A stretch of DNA of 43,529 nt from assembly GCF_023897065.1 (NCBI RefSeq), contig NZ_JAMHIV010000058.1, forward strand, positions 1-43,529, read 5' to 3'. Each line of letters opens with the position of its first letter. The first letter of the stretch is position 1. This document shows positions 1 to 7,817 of the stretch, piece after piece. Position numbers and translations under genes: made by a program. The notes beneath the pieces were generated by a model. That model was given only the letters and a program-made list of their open reading frames with translations, made no database searches and was not told where the DNA came from. The DNA is from Crossiella sp. SN42. Its GTDB lineage: Bacteria > Actinomycetota > Actinomycetes > Mycobacteriales > Pseudonocardiaceae.

Positions 1-2
1 GC

Positions 3-1418
3 GAGGCAGCTGATCCTTTTCCCGACTTACAGGCCCTCGATGCTGAGATGACCGGTCACTTTGGGGACGAGCAGGCCGCCAGGCTTGAGATGACCGGTCA
101 TCTTGCGGGTCAGCAGGCCGTCGAGCATGAGATGACCGGTCGCTTTGCGGGCGAGCAGCTGACCGAACTCGAGAAGGCCGGTCACTTTGGGGATGGTCAG
201 GCCACCGAGCTTGAGGCGACCGGTTGCTTTCCCAGTGAGCAGACGGCCGAGCTCAAGATGACCGGTCGGTTTGAGGACGAGCGGGCCGCTGGACTTGAGG
301 CGACTGGTCACTTTGTGGGTGAGAAGGCACGCCCGTCTGAGATGACTGGTCACCTTCAGGCGGGTCAGACACGAGCGTCTGAGACGACCGGTCATATTCG
401 CGACACGCAAATGCGCGCTTCCAAGACGGCTGGTCACGCTCGCGCTGAGCAGGTACGCGAACTTGAGACGACCGGTCACATTGGCGAGGAACAGGTCAGC
501 GAGTCTGAGACGACCGGTCACATTCGCGATGGTCAGCTTCGCCGCCACCAGCAAGCCGGCCCACCCACCCAGCCGGACCTCACTGCCCTCGGCGCCCTGC
601 TCGACCTCTCCCTAGCCGGCGACCCGGCCCGCAAGGTCGGTGGTGTCCGGCTCCGCCGAGTCCCCTCCGCGGGCGGCCGCTACCCGGTCAACGCCCACCT
701 CGGCTCCGCCTACTACGACCCCATCGCCCACGAGCTCCACGGCCCCCCAGCCGCCACGATCACCCTTGCCCTGCAACCACAACGCACCACCTGGCGCTAC
801 GGCCCCCGCTCCCTCCCGGTCCTCCTGCTCGACCTCGGTCACGCCCTGGCCGCGATCCTCACCGCCGCGCGCACCCTCGCCATCCCCGCCACCGCCGCCT
901 TCACCCCGCAACCCCCGCGGCACGGCGAGTACCCCCTCGCCACCGTCCACCTAGGACTGTCCACAAAGGAACCAGCTGGCAAATCCCCAGATCCGCTCCC
1001 GGATCCACCGGGCCTACCGCTGATCGAAGCCGCCCTGACCGAGCTGAGCACCCGCCCGCCGGCCCCGCTGCCCTGGGACCCACCGCGGGTCACCCCGGAA
1101 ACCCTGCTCGCCCGGCACACCGCCGCCTGGCCTTCTCGCGGCCCGATCTCCTTGCCGGATCACGGTCTTACCGAAGTCCGCCCGACCCCGGACCTGGCCG
1201 CCAGCTCCTGTGGGCAACCCGAGCTCGCCCAGGCCGAGCGGCTGCTCCTGGCCACCGGTGAGCCCGAGCCGCTGAACTTCGTCCGGGCCGGCATGGCCGT
1301 GCACCGGGCCTGGTTGCTGGCCACCGCCGCTGGGTTGTCCGTGCGGCCGGTCGGCTGCTGGATCCGTGCGCGCTACAACGGCCAGCGCGTGTTGCACGCG
1401 CTGGCCGTCGGTCCTTAG
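3..1418 (+). CDS. Nitroreductase-family (SagB-like) protein with 14-residue N-terminal repeats, 5' partial
   Basis: The frame is open through the left window edge, so the true start lies upstream; the Met at 48 has no ribosome site and is internal to the repeat frame. Residues up to about 167 (from Met48) are twelve 14-residue units of pattern E-x-T-G-H-x4-Q-x4. The rest resembles the flavin-dependent nitroreductase/SagB-type dehydrogenase family: SAGGRYPV, a YG-RSLPVLLLDLGHALAAI segment, and near the C-terminus AGMAVHRAWLLATAAGLSVRPVG. Such enzymes bind FMN and often oxidise azoline heterocycles in peptide natural products, but no cyclodehydratase or precursor gene is visible here, so the substrate is unknown. 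The stop overlaps the convergent aztD-like stop by 4 bp. Family assignment is fairly secure; the role is not. Confidence 0.7.
   Translation, partial: EAADPFPDLQALDAEMTGHFGDEQAARLEMTGHLAGQQAVEHEMTGRFAGEQLTELEKAGHFGDGQATELEATGCFPSEQTAELKMTGRFEDERAAGLEATGHFVGEKARPSEMTGHLQAGQTRASETTGHIRDTQMRASKTAGHARAEQVRELETTGHIGEEQVSESETTGHIRDGQLRRHQQAGPPTQPDLTALGALLDLSLAGDPARKVGGVRLRRVPSAGGRYPVNAHLGSAYYDPIAHELHGPPAATITLALQPQRTTWRYGPRSLPVLLLDLGHALAAILTAARTLAIPATAAFTPQPPRHGEYPLATVHLGLSTKEPAGKSPDPLPDPPGLPLIEAALTELSTRPPAPLPWDPPRVTPETLLARHTAAWPSRGPISLPDHGLTEVRPTPDLAASSCGQPELAQAERLLLATGEPEPLNFVRAGMAVHRAWLLATAAGLSVRPVGCWIRARYNGQRVLHALAVGP
45..548 (+). repeat. Twelve-unit 42-bp tandem repeat with GACCGGTC core
   Basis: Twelve diverged 42-bp units run without a break. 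Each has an 8-bp core related to the palindrome GACCGGTC at the same offset; seven of the twelve are perfect. The Gly codon of the TGH motif is GGT in all twelve, although GGC dominates elsewhere in this genome. A further upstream stretch of 14 codons (3-44) keeps the Glu1 and Gln10 positions and may be a decayed unit. The array is in frame with the nitroreductase-like domain. Confidence 0.95.
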
Positions 1419-2704
1419 CGCCCCACCAGGTCCGCGTGCCGGACCCCGGGCTCCCACACCGCGATCGAGCCGCCGCCGCTGAGCGCGGTCGGCAGCTTCA
1501 GCGCGCCGCACAGCCGCTTGGTCGCGGTGTCCACCACGTCCACCCGGCCCTGGCCGCCCGCGGTCACGAACGCGGTGCCGCCGTTGTCGGTCAGCGCGAC
1601 CCGCCGGCCCTGCGCGGCGAACGGGTCCGTTCCGCCCTGCGGGCCGCCGGGCAGCGTGCCCAGGTCAAGACGACCAGTCACCTTCGCGGTGCGCACGTCC
1701 ACCAGCACCAGCTCGTCGGTGCGCCCGCCCTGCACCAGGTAACCGGCCAGGGTGTCCGACAGGCCGAAGCGGTACAGGTAGCCCGTGCCCAGCGGCACCC
1801 GGTGGGCGGCGCCGGTGGCCGCGTTCACCAGGTAGGCGTCCTCGGTCCACTGGGTCCAGTCGGTGGCCCGGTCGTCGCGGACGTAGCTGGCCACGGTGCC
1901 GCCGTCATCACCGAGTCGCACGTAGAACGCGCGGCCGCCGGTGCGCCCGGAGATGTCCCAGGGGACCGTGCGGGCGGTGCCGAAGGATCCGTCGGCGCGC
2001 ACCGGCAGCAGGTCGAAACCGCGTTCGGTGGCGACGGCGACCACCCGGTGCCGGGCGGAGAACGCCTCGCCGTGGCCGTGCTCGCCGATCGCCGCCGTCC
2101 TGGCCGGCGCCAGCGGCTCGGTGCCGGTGTGCGCCAGCAGGTCCCGGCGCGGGAACGCCTGCACCGCCGCGGGCTCGTCGTTGCGCAGCAGCACCGAGTC
2201 GGTCGCGGCGTCGATGAGCACCCCCGGCTCACCGGCGGCCACCGGCACCTCCTTGGTCTGCCAGGTCTTGAGGTCCACCACGATGAGGTGCGCGCCCTCC
2301 TCGTGCGGCGCGGCCGGCTCCTCGTGCTCGTGGTGCTCGGCGGTGGTGATCACCGCGTAGCTGCCGGTCGGGTCCACGGTCAGGTGCGCGACCTCGCCGT
2401 CCACCGGCGCGCTGCCGATCACCTTGGGCGTCCCGGAGAGCTGCAGTGCGACCAGCGAGTGGCTGCGGTCGTCGACGAAGATCGCCCGGCCGTCCGGCAG
2501 CGTCACCACACCCGCGTGGTCGTTGAGCACCCGGTCGGCGACCGATCCGGTCACCCGCCCGGTGACCGGATCAAGCACGTGCACGGTGGCCGCGTGCTGG
2601 TCGGCCACCAGCACGCGGGTTCCTGATGTGGTCGCATTCGCCGCCGGGGCCAACGCGAACAGGGATAACACCGTGGTCGCGACCGCGGTGAGGGATCGAA
2701 GCAT
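1415..2704 (-). CDS. aztD: Secreted zinc metallochaperone, AztD-like beta-propeller
   Basis: The 429-residue protein begins with a signal peptide (residues 1-24, cleavage after ANA) followed by repeated beta-propeller blades (VLVADQHAATVHVLDPVTG and similar). A His-rich loop at about residues 124-139 (HHEHEEP, PHEEGAH) and a later GEHGHGE stretch match the zinc-binding loops of AztD, the extracytoplasmic chaperone that hands zinc to the AztC solute-binding protein. AGGAGGT lies eight bases upstream of the ATG. The promoter carries a Zur-like box, supporting a zinc role. No aztABC transporter genes flank it, so it would have to work with a transporter encoded elsewhere. A generic YncE-type propeller is the alternative. 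Confidence 0.75.
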   Translation of the reverse strand: MLRSLTAVATTVLSLFALAPAANATTSGTRVLVADQHAATVHVLDPVTGRVTGSVADRVLNDHAGVVTLPDGRAIFVDDRSHSLVALQLSGTPKVIGSAPVDGEVAHLTVDPTGSYAVITTAEHHEHEEPAAPHEEGAHLIVVDLKTWQTKEVPVAAGEPGVLIDAATDSVLLRNDEPAAVQAFPRRDLLAHTGTEPLAPARTAAIGEHGHGEAFSARHRVVAVATERGFDLLPVRADGSFGTARTVPWDISGRTGGRAFYVRLGDDGGTVASYVRDDRATDWTQWTEDAYLVNAATGAAHRVPLGTGYLYRFGLSDTLAGYLVQGGRTDELVLVDVRTAKVTGRLDLGTLPGGPQGGTDPFAAQGRRVALTDNGGTAFVTAGGQGRVDVVDTATKRLCGALKLPTALSGGGSIAVWEPGVRHADLVGR

Positions 2705-2739
2705 GCTGTCCTACCTCCTGAAGTGACACTCAGGAGGAG

Positions 2740-2768
2740 ACGATAACCATTTTCAATTAGCCTGCCAA
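2740..2768 (-). promoter_or_regulatory. Promoter with overlapping Zur-like box
   Basis: On the minus strand TTGGCA (2768-2763) and TATCGT (2745-2740) are separated by 17 bp. The spacer and -10 contain GAAAATGGTTATC, which differs at two positions from the actinobacterial Zur core GAAAATGATTTTC. The box covers the -10 element, as expected for zinc-dependent repression of the aztD-like gene. Confidence 0.65.
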
Positions 2769-2786
2769 CGGGTCAGCGGTCACGAT

Positions 2787-3335
2787 TCAGAGGTACTGCC
2801 CACCGCCGCCCAGGTGCCCGCCATCGGCCTCGCCGCCCTTGCCCGGCGGCAGCGCGCCCCTGCGCATCTGCTCCAGCTGCACCCGCGCGGCCATCTGCTG
2901 GGCGAACAGCGCGGTCTGGATGCCGTGGAACAGGCCCTCCAGCCAGCCGACCAGCTGGGCCTGGGCGATCCGCAGCTCCGCGTCGGAGGGGGTCACCTCG
3001 TCGTTGAACGGCAGCGACAGCCGCTCCAGCTCGTCCCGCAGTTCGGGCGCGAGGCCCTGTTCCAGCTCGGTGATCGAGGACTTGTGGATCTCGCGCAGGC
3101 GGTTGCGGCTGGCCTCGTCCAGCGGCGCGGCGCGCACCTCCTCCAGCAGCTGTTTGATCATGGTGCCGATCCGCATCACCTTGGCCGGCTGCTCGACCAT
3201 GTCGCTGACATCGTTCCCGGAGTTCTCTCCGTCACCTTCCGTGACCGGGTTGCCGAACGGGAGGGCGGTGCCGATGGGGGTGCCGTCCGGTCCGATGACC
3301 ACGACCTGCTGCTCGCTGTCGCTGGGCTGGTTCAT
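2787..3335 (-). CDS. bpa: Bacterial proteasome activator Bpa/PafE (DUF2587)
   Basis: Bpa forms a dodecameric ring that opens the gate of the actinobacterial 20S proteasome without ATP and helps degrade unfolded substrates such as HspR. The 182-residue protein starts at MNQPSDSEQQ, chosen over upstream starts because of a GAGG motif and the usual family length of about 175 residues. It has the family's helical core (KVMRIGTMIKQLLEEVR; LSLPFNDEVTPSDAELRIAQAQLVGWLEGLFHGIQ) and the C-terminal GQYL that docks into the proteasome alpha-ring. It is divergent from the aminotransferase-like gene, an arrangement I recall from the mycobacterial Rv3778c-Rv3780 region. Confidence 0.93.
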   Translation of the reverse strand: MNQPSDSEQQVVVIGPDGTPIGTALPFGNPVTEGDGENSGNDVSDMVEQPAKVMRIGTMIKQLLEEVRAAPLDEASRNRLREIHKSSITELEQGLAPELRDELERLSLPFNDEVTPSDAELRIAQAQLVGWLEGLFHGIQTALFAQQMAARVQLEQMRRGALPPGKGGEADGGHLGGGGQYL

Positions 3336-3458
3336 GGGTCCATCCTCGCTCCCCTTGGTGGCCGAATGCGACTCGGATACCCCGAACCGCCGCCTACCCG
3401 CGGTCACCAGGCAACCCCGGGGTTCAGGCGATTTGGCGTCCTCCGTACGGTGTCTTTC

Positions 3459-4658
3459 ATGGCGTACGACGTCGCTCGGGTACGGGGCTTGTTCCCCGCG
3501 CTGGGCGACGGGTGGGTCCACCTCGATTCACCAGCGGGTATGCAGGTACCCGAACAGGTGGCGACCGCGGTCTCGACCGCGTTGCGCGCTCCGGTGTCCG
3601 GGCCGGGCGGAATATTTCCGGCCTCACAGCGGGCAGAGGCGATCGTGGACGCGGCCCGTCGCTCCGTAGCCGACCTGGTCGGCTGTGACCCGGCCGGCGT
3701 GGTCCTCGGACCCAGTTCCGCCGCCCTGCTGCAACGCCTCGCCGACGCCCTCGGCGAGGCCTGGATGCTGGGTGACGAAGTGGTCGTCTCCCGGCTCGAC
3801 CACCCCGGCAACGTCTCACCCTGGGTACGCGCCGCGCAGCGCGCCGGGGGCAGCGTGCGCTGGGGCGAGATCGACATCGAGACCTGCGAGCTGCCCGCCT
3901 GGCAGTACGACGGGCTGATCACCGGCAGCACCAAGGCGGTGGCCATCACCGCGGCCTCCGGCGCGGTCGGCACCCGACCGGACGTCCGGCACGTCTCCGA
4001 CGTCGCCCGCAAGCACGGCGCCCTGGTCGTGGTGGACGCCTCCTCGGCCGCCCCGTTCGTGCCGCTGGACGTGCTGTCCATGGGCGCGGACGTGGTCGCG
4101 GTCTCCGCCTCGGCCTGGGGCGGCCCGCCGGTCGGCGCGCTCGCCTTCCGGGACGCCAGCCTGCTCGACCGGCTGCCCTCGGCCGCACTCGAACACGGCG
4201 CCCGCGGCCCGGAGCGGCTGGAGCTCGGCCCGCACGCCTACCCGCTGCTGGCCGGACTGGTCGCCTCGGTGGACTACCTGGCCGGACTGGACGACGCGGC
4301 CATCGGCCCGCGCCGGGAGCGGCTGCTCACCTCGCTCGGCTCGGTCAAGGCCTACCAGGCCGGCCTGCTGGCCAACCTGATCAACGAGCTGCGCGCGATG
4401 CGGCACGTGATGGTCATCGGCGACGCCATGCGCAGGGTCCCCTCGCTGGCCTTCACCATCACCGGCGCGAAGGCCTGGGAAGCGGTGGAACATCTGGCCG
4501 AACGCGGGGTGTGCGCCTTCCACGACTCCGGGCACAATGGCGTCTTCGCCGCACTCGGGGTCGGCGAGGTCGGTGGCGCGATCCGGGTCGGTCTGGCCCA
4601 CTACACCAACGCGGCCGAGGTCGACCAGCTCGTGCGCGCGGTGGCCGAACTGCGCTGA
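3459..4658 (+). CDS. Class V aminotransferase / cysteine desulfurase-like protein
   Basis: The 399-residue protein has the fold-type I layout of SufS/CsdA-like PLP enzymes: HLDSPAGMQVP at the N-terminus, a helix-rich PLP-phosphate region (GPSSAALLQRLADAL), SRLDHPGNVSPW, TAASGAVGT and VVVDASSAAPF, where Asp193 would face the pyridine nitrogen. At the expected Schiff-base lysine (normally S-x-H-K-x-x-G-P) it reads SASAWGGPP, so no lysine is present around residues 215-222. This suggests a non-catalytic or altered homologue. The start at 3459 gives a normal N-terminus; upstream in-frame sequence overlaps bpa and is not family-like. Confidence 0.8.
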   Translation: MAYDVARVRGLFPALGDGWVHLDSPAGMQVPEQVATAVSTALRAPVSGPGGIFPASQRAEAIVDAARRSVADLVGCDPAGVVLGPSSAALLQRLADALGEAWMLGDEVVVSRLDHPGNVSPWVRAAQRAGGSVRWGEIDIETCELPAWQYDGLITGSTKAVAITAASGAVGTRPDVRHVSDVARKHGALVVVDASSAAPFVPLDVLSMGADVVAVSASAWGGPPVGALAFRDASLLDRLPSAALEHGARGPERLELGPHAYPLLAGLVASVDYLAGLDDAAIGPRRERLLTSLGSVKAYQAGLLANLINELRAMRHVMVIGDAMRRVPSLAFTITGAKAWEAVEHLAERGVCAFHDSGHNGVFAALGVGEVGGAIRVGLAHYTNAAEVDQLVRAVAELR

Positions 4659-4679
4659 GTCAGCAGCAGTGGAGGGTGG

Positions 4680-5342
4680 TTGAACGACTCGCTCGCCAGG
4701 GCGATGGCCGATCTGGCCGCCTGGCACAAGCTCGCGCCGCTGCTCACCGAGTACCTGCCCTTCGGCGATGCCTCCCTGCGCCCGTCCGGGCTGACCACCG
4801 TGCTGGACGAGGCCATGGTCGGCAACCGCACCGTGCTGCTGGAATGCGGCAGCGGCTCCTCCTCGGTGGTGGTGGCCAGGATGCTGGCCCGCCGCGGCTT
4901 CGGCCACCTGCTCTCCCTTGAGCACGACGAGCGCTGGGCCGCCTTCGTCAACACCCAGCTGCGCCGCGAGGGCCTGCACCAGATCGCCAGGGCGGTGCAC
5001 TGCCCGCTCAGCGGCCACCCGGCCGCGGTCGGCACGCTGGACTGGTACTCCCCGCAGCTGGTGCACGACGAGGTGATGGCCTACGTGGACCGCTTCGGCC
5101 TGGTCGACCTGCTGCTGGTGGACGGCCCGCCCGCGTTCGAGCCGGGCAAGGACCTGGCCCGCTACCCGGCGCTGCCGGTGCTGCGCTGGGCGCTCGCGCC
5201 GGGCGCGACCATCCTGCTCGACGACGTGGACCGGCCGGGCGAGCTGACCGTGCTCACCCGCTGGCAGGAGCAGTTCGGCCTGCGCTTCCGGGCCGACCCG
5301 ACCGGCACCCGGCTGGCCGTCGGCATGCTCGACCCCGGCTAG
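4680..5342 (+). CDS. Class I SAM-dependent methyltransferase-like protein
   Basis: A 220-residue protein starting at TTG 4680, four bases after a GGAGG. The segment VLLECGSGSSSVVVARML (about residues 52-69) is a SAM-binding glycine-rich loop, LLSLEHDERWAAF supplies the acidic residue after strand 2, and VDLLLVDGPPAFEPGKD is the strand-4 region. This pattern resembles O-methyltransferases of the TylF/class I group. It lies 21 bp after the aminotransferase-like gene on the same strand and is probably cotranscribed. The substrate is not predictable. Confidence 0.65.
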   Translation: MNDSLARAMADLAAWHKLAPLLTEYLPFGDASLRPSGLTTVLDEAMVGNRTVLLECGSGSSSVVVARMLARRGFGHLLSLEHDERWAAFVNTQLRREGLHQIARAVHCPLSGHPAAVGTLDWYSPQLVHDEVMAYVDRFGLVDLLLVDGPPAFEPGKDLARYPALPVLRWALAPGATILLDDVDRPGELTVLTRWQEQFGLRFRADPTGTRLAVGMLDPG

Positions 5343-5423
5343 TCCGCGAAGTCCAGCCCGCCGGACTCGCACACCGCGCCCGGGACCGCGGAAGCTGCCG
5401 GTGACCAGCCAGATCTTGTTCAT
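5342..5423 (-). pseudogene. Possible remnant of a short-chain dehydrogenase gene
   Basis: On the minus strand an ATG opens MNKIWLVTGSFRGPGRG, resembling the NAD(P)-binding start of SDR enzymes (KIWLVTG-SRG-GR). Similarity stops after about 18 codons, and a different minus frame ends ESGGLDFAD-stop at 5342. This could be an internally deleted SDR gene. The stretch is short, so chance similarity cannot be excluded. Confidence 0.3.
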
Positions 5424-5499
5424 GCCACCAGCGAACACCCGCGGCGCCCGACTGTCTGCCAACTAGTTGGTTACCTCGCCCGGAAGGGCCGGCTTCCGT

Positions 5500-6489
5500 T
5501 CACTTGCGCACCAGCAGGATCTTGCCGACCACGCCGCCCGCTTCCAGCAGCCGGTGCGCCTCGGCCGCCTCCTGCATCGGCACCCTGGCGTGCTCGACCA
5601 CGCTGACCTTGCCCTCCTCGACCAGCGGCCACAGTCGTTCGCGCACGTCCGCGACCACCTCAGCCTTGCTGCCCGGACCCTCCACCGGCCGGCCGCGCAG
5701 CCCGGTCGCGGCCACGCTGGCCCGCTTGGCCAGCAGCTTGCTCAGGTCCAGCTCGGCCTTGCGGCCGCCCTGCATGCCGATCACCACGAGCCGGCCGCCC
5801 GCCGCCAGCACATCGATGTTGCGCGCCAGGTAGGAGGCGCCCATGTTGTCCAGCACCACGTCCGCGCCCTTGCCGCCGGTGGCCTCCTTGACCACCTCGA
5901 CGAAGTCCTGCTCGCGGTAGTTCACCGTGATGTCCGCGCCGAGGCGGGTGCACTCGGCAAGGCCCTCCGGCGTGCCGGCGGTCACCGCGACCGTCGCGCC
6001 GAGCGCCTTGCCGATCTGGATCGCGCAGGTCCCGATGCCACCGGCGCCGCCGTGCGCGAGGAAGGTGTCGCCCGCGGTCAGCCCGGCCAGCATCACCACG
6101 TTCGACCAGACCGTGCAGGTCACCTCGGGCAGCCCGGCCGCGGTCACCAGGTCGACGCCCTTGGGCACCGGCAGCACCTGCACCGCGGGCACGGTTACGC
6201 GTTCGGCGTAACCGCCACCGGCCAGCAGCGCGCACACCTCGTCGCCGACCTGCCACTGCGTCACGCCCTTGCCGACCTTGGCGATCCGGCCGGAGCACTC
6301 CAGCCCCGGCACGGTGGTCACCCCGGGCGGCGGCGGGTAGAAACCCTGGCGCTGCAACAGGTCGGCGCGGTTCACCGCGGCCGCGACAATGTCGATCACG
6401 ACCTCGCCCTTGCCCGGCTCCGGATCGGGCCTCGGCGTCCAGCGCAGCACCTCTGGACCACCGGGCTCGCGGATACTGATCGCGTACAT
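5500..6489 (-). CDS. NAD(P)H-quinone oxidoreductase, PIG3-like zinc-independent MDR family
   Basis: The 329-residue medium-chain dehydrogenase/reductase has MYAISIREPGGPEVL at the start, AAVNRADLLQRQGFYPPPPG, PGLECSGRIAKVG, an HGGAGGIGTCAIQIGKALGA Rossmann motif and a C-terminal VGKILLVRK, all typical of PIG3/QOR enzymes that reduce quinones with NADPH. The structural zinc cysteines of alcohol dehydrogenases are absent. It faces the upstream methyltransferase gene convergently. Its closeness to bpa and the aminotransferase-like gene resembles the Rv3777-Rv3780 order in mycobacteria (recalled, not searched). Confidence 0.9.
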   Translation of the reverse strand: MYAISIREPGGPEVLRWTPRPDPEPGKGEVVIDIVAAAVNRADLLQRQGFYPPPPGVTTVPGLECSGRIAKVGKGVTQWQVGDEVCALLAGGGYAERVTVPAVQVLPVPKGVDLVTAAGLPEVTCTVWSNVVMLAGLTAGDTFLAHGGAGGIGTCAIQIGKALGATVAVTAGTPEGLAECTRLGADITVNYREQDFVEVVKEATGGKGADVVLDNMGASYLARNIDVLAAGGRLVVIGMQGGRKAELDLSKLLAKRASVAATGLRGRPVEGPGSKAEVVADVRERLWPLVEEGKVSVVEHARVPMQEAAEAHRLLEAGGVVGKILLVRK

Positions 6490-6550
6490 GCCCTGAAGCT
6501 AGACCCAATTCGGTGGCGTGGCAGCCCGCCATCCCGGACGATCGGCTGGC

Positions 6551-7183
6551 ATGGACCCCTGGCCATTGCGCCACCTGGTGTTGCGCACCCCGCGCCTGGA
6601 GCTGCGCCCGGATGACGACGCGGGCCTGCTGGAGATGGCCGAGGTGGCGCTGTCCGGGGTGCACTCGCCGGAGCAGATGCCCTTCTCCATGCCGTGGACC
6701 GAGATGTCGCCTGCCGAGCTCGGCCGGGGGTCGGTGCAGAGCCGGTGGCGCAAGCGGGCCGAGCACAGCCCGGAGAGCTGGGACGTCGGCTTCCTGGTCC
6801 GGCATCAGGGCCGGGTGATCGGCACCCAGGGGCTGATGGCGGAGAACTTCGGGGTGCTGCGCGAGGTGAGCTGCGGTTCCTGGTTCGGCATGGCCCACCA
6901 GGGGCAGGGCTTCGGCACCGAGGCGTGGGCCGCGGTGCTGCTGCTGGCCTTCGACCACCTCGGCGCGGAGCTGGGGCACGCGCTGGCCTTCGCGGACAAC
7001 ACCGCCTCCCGCGCGGTCAGCCGCAAGCTGGGCTACCAGGACACCGGGACCAGGCGCGTCGTCCGCCGTGGCGAGCCTGCCGTCCAGGTGGAGCAGCGGG
7101 TGACCCCGGGCGGCTTCAAACGCCCGGACTGGACCCTCGAAGTCGACGGCCTGGACGCCTGCCGAGAGATGTTGGGAGCCTGA
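6551..7183 (+). CDS. GNAT-family N-acetyltransferase (copy 1)
   Basis: A 210-residue GNAT protein: LVLRTPRLELRPDDDAGLLEMA is the N-terminal strand typical of RimJ/RimL-like enzymes, GFLVRHQGRVIGTQGL is the central hairpin, and GMAHQGQGFGTEAWAAVL carries the Q/R-x-x-G-x-G/A acetyl-CoA loop. ADNTASRAVSRKLGY is the usual C-terminal helix. The start at 6551 is chosen because the downstream paralogue begins with the same MDPWPLRHL. The acceptor is unknown. One base separates its stop from the second copy, indicating coupled translation. Confidence 0.85.
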   Translation: MDPWPLRHLVLRTPRLELRPDDDAGLLEMAEVALSGVHSPEQMPFSMPWTEMSPAELGRGSVQSRWRKRAEHSPESWDVGFLVRHQGRVIGTQGLMAENFGVLREVSCGSWFGMAHQGQGFGTEAWAAVLLLAFDHLGAELGHALAFADNTASRAVSRKLGYQDTGTRRVVRRGEPAVQVEQRVTPGGFKRPDWTLEVDGLDACREMLGA

Positions 7184-7184
7184 C

Positions 7185-7817
7185 ATGGACCCCTGGCCAC
7201 TGCGCCACCTGGTGTTGCGCACCCCGCGCCTGGAGCTGCGCCCCGACGACGACGCCGGCCTGCTGGAGCTGGCCGGACTTGCCGGGCAGGGCATCCACCC
7301 ACCAGCGGAGATGCCGTTCATCGTGCCGTTCACCGACCGGGCTCCCGGCGAGCTGGAACGCGGTGTGGCCCAGTACAACTGGCGGCAGCGCGCCGAGCTC
7401 AGCCCGGCGAAGTGGACCATCGGCTTCCTGGTCCGGCACCAGGGCCGGGTGATCGGCAACCAGTCCCTCTCCGCCGAAGAGTTCGCGATCACCCGCGAGG
7501 TGCGCACCGGCTCCTGGCTCGGCATGGCGCACCAGGGCAAGGGCTTCGGCACTGAGATGCGCGCGGCGGTGCTGGCCTTCGCCTTCGACCACCTGGGCGC
7601 GGTGCAGGCCCGCTCGGAGGCCTTCGCGGACAACCACGCCTCGCTCGGGGTCAGCCGCAGGCTCGGCTACCGGGACAACGGCAGCAAGCTGGTGGCCCGG
7701 CGCGGCCAGGTGGCCACCGAGATGGGGCTGCGGCTGCCCGCCGCCGAGTTCGTCCGGCCGGACTGGACCCTGGACGTCGAGGGCCTGGACGCCTGCCGGG
7801 AGCTGCTCGGCGTCTAA
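7185..7817 (+). CDS. GNAT-family N-acetyltransferase (copy 2, tandem paralogue)
   Basis: A 210-residue paralogue of the preceding gene with the same motif order (LRTPRLELRPDDDAGLLEL; GMAHQGKGFGTEMRAAVL; ADNHASLGVSRRLGY). The first 80 or so bases are nearly identical to copy 1 while the middle and 3' parts have diverged, which points to duplication followed by gene conversion or strong constraint at the 5' end. It ends in a 4-bp overlap with the convergent peptidase gene. Confidence 0.85.
   Translation: MDPWPLRHLVLRTPRLELRPDDDAGLLELAGLAGQGIHPPAEMPFIVPFTDRAPGELERGVAQYNWRQRAELSPAKWTIGFLVRHQGRVIGNQSLSAEEFAITREVRTGSWLGMAHQGKGFGTEMRAAVLAFAFDHLGAVQARSEAFADNHASLGVSRRLGYRDNGSKLVARRGQVATEMGLRLPAAEFVRPDWTLDVEGLDACRELLGV

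Noticed and set aside
45-548. CRISPR array
   Set aside because: Units are contiguous with no unique spacers of constant length, they are coding, and no cas gene is present.
27-554. Open minus-strand frame of 175 codons with TGRL/TGHL repeats
   Set aside because: It is the antisense of the 42-bp array; a period divisible by three keeps any open frame open. The plus frame continues into a recognisable enzyme domain, so the plus strand is the coding one.
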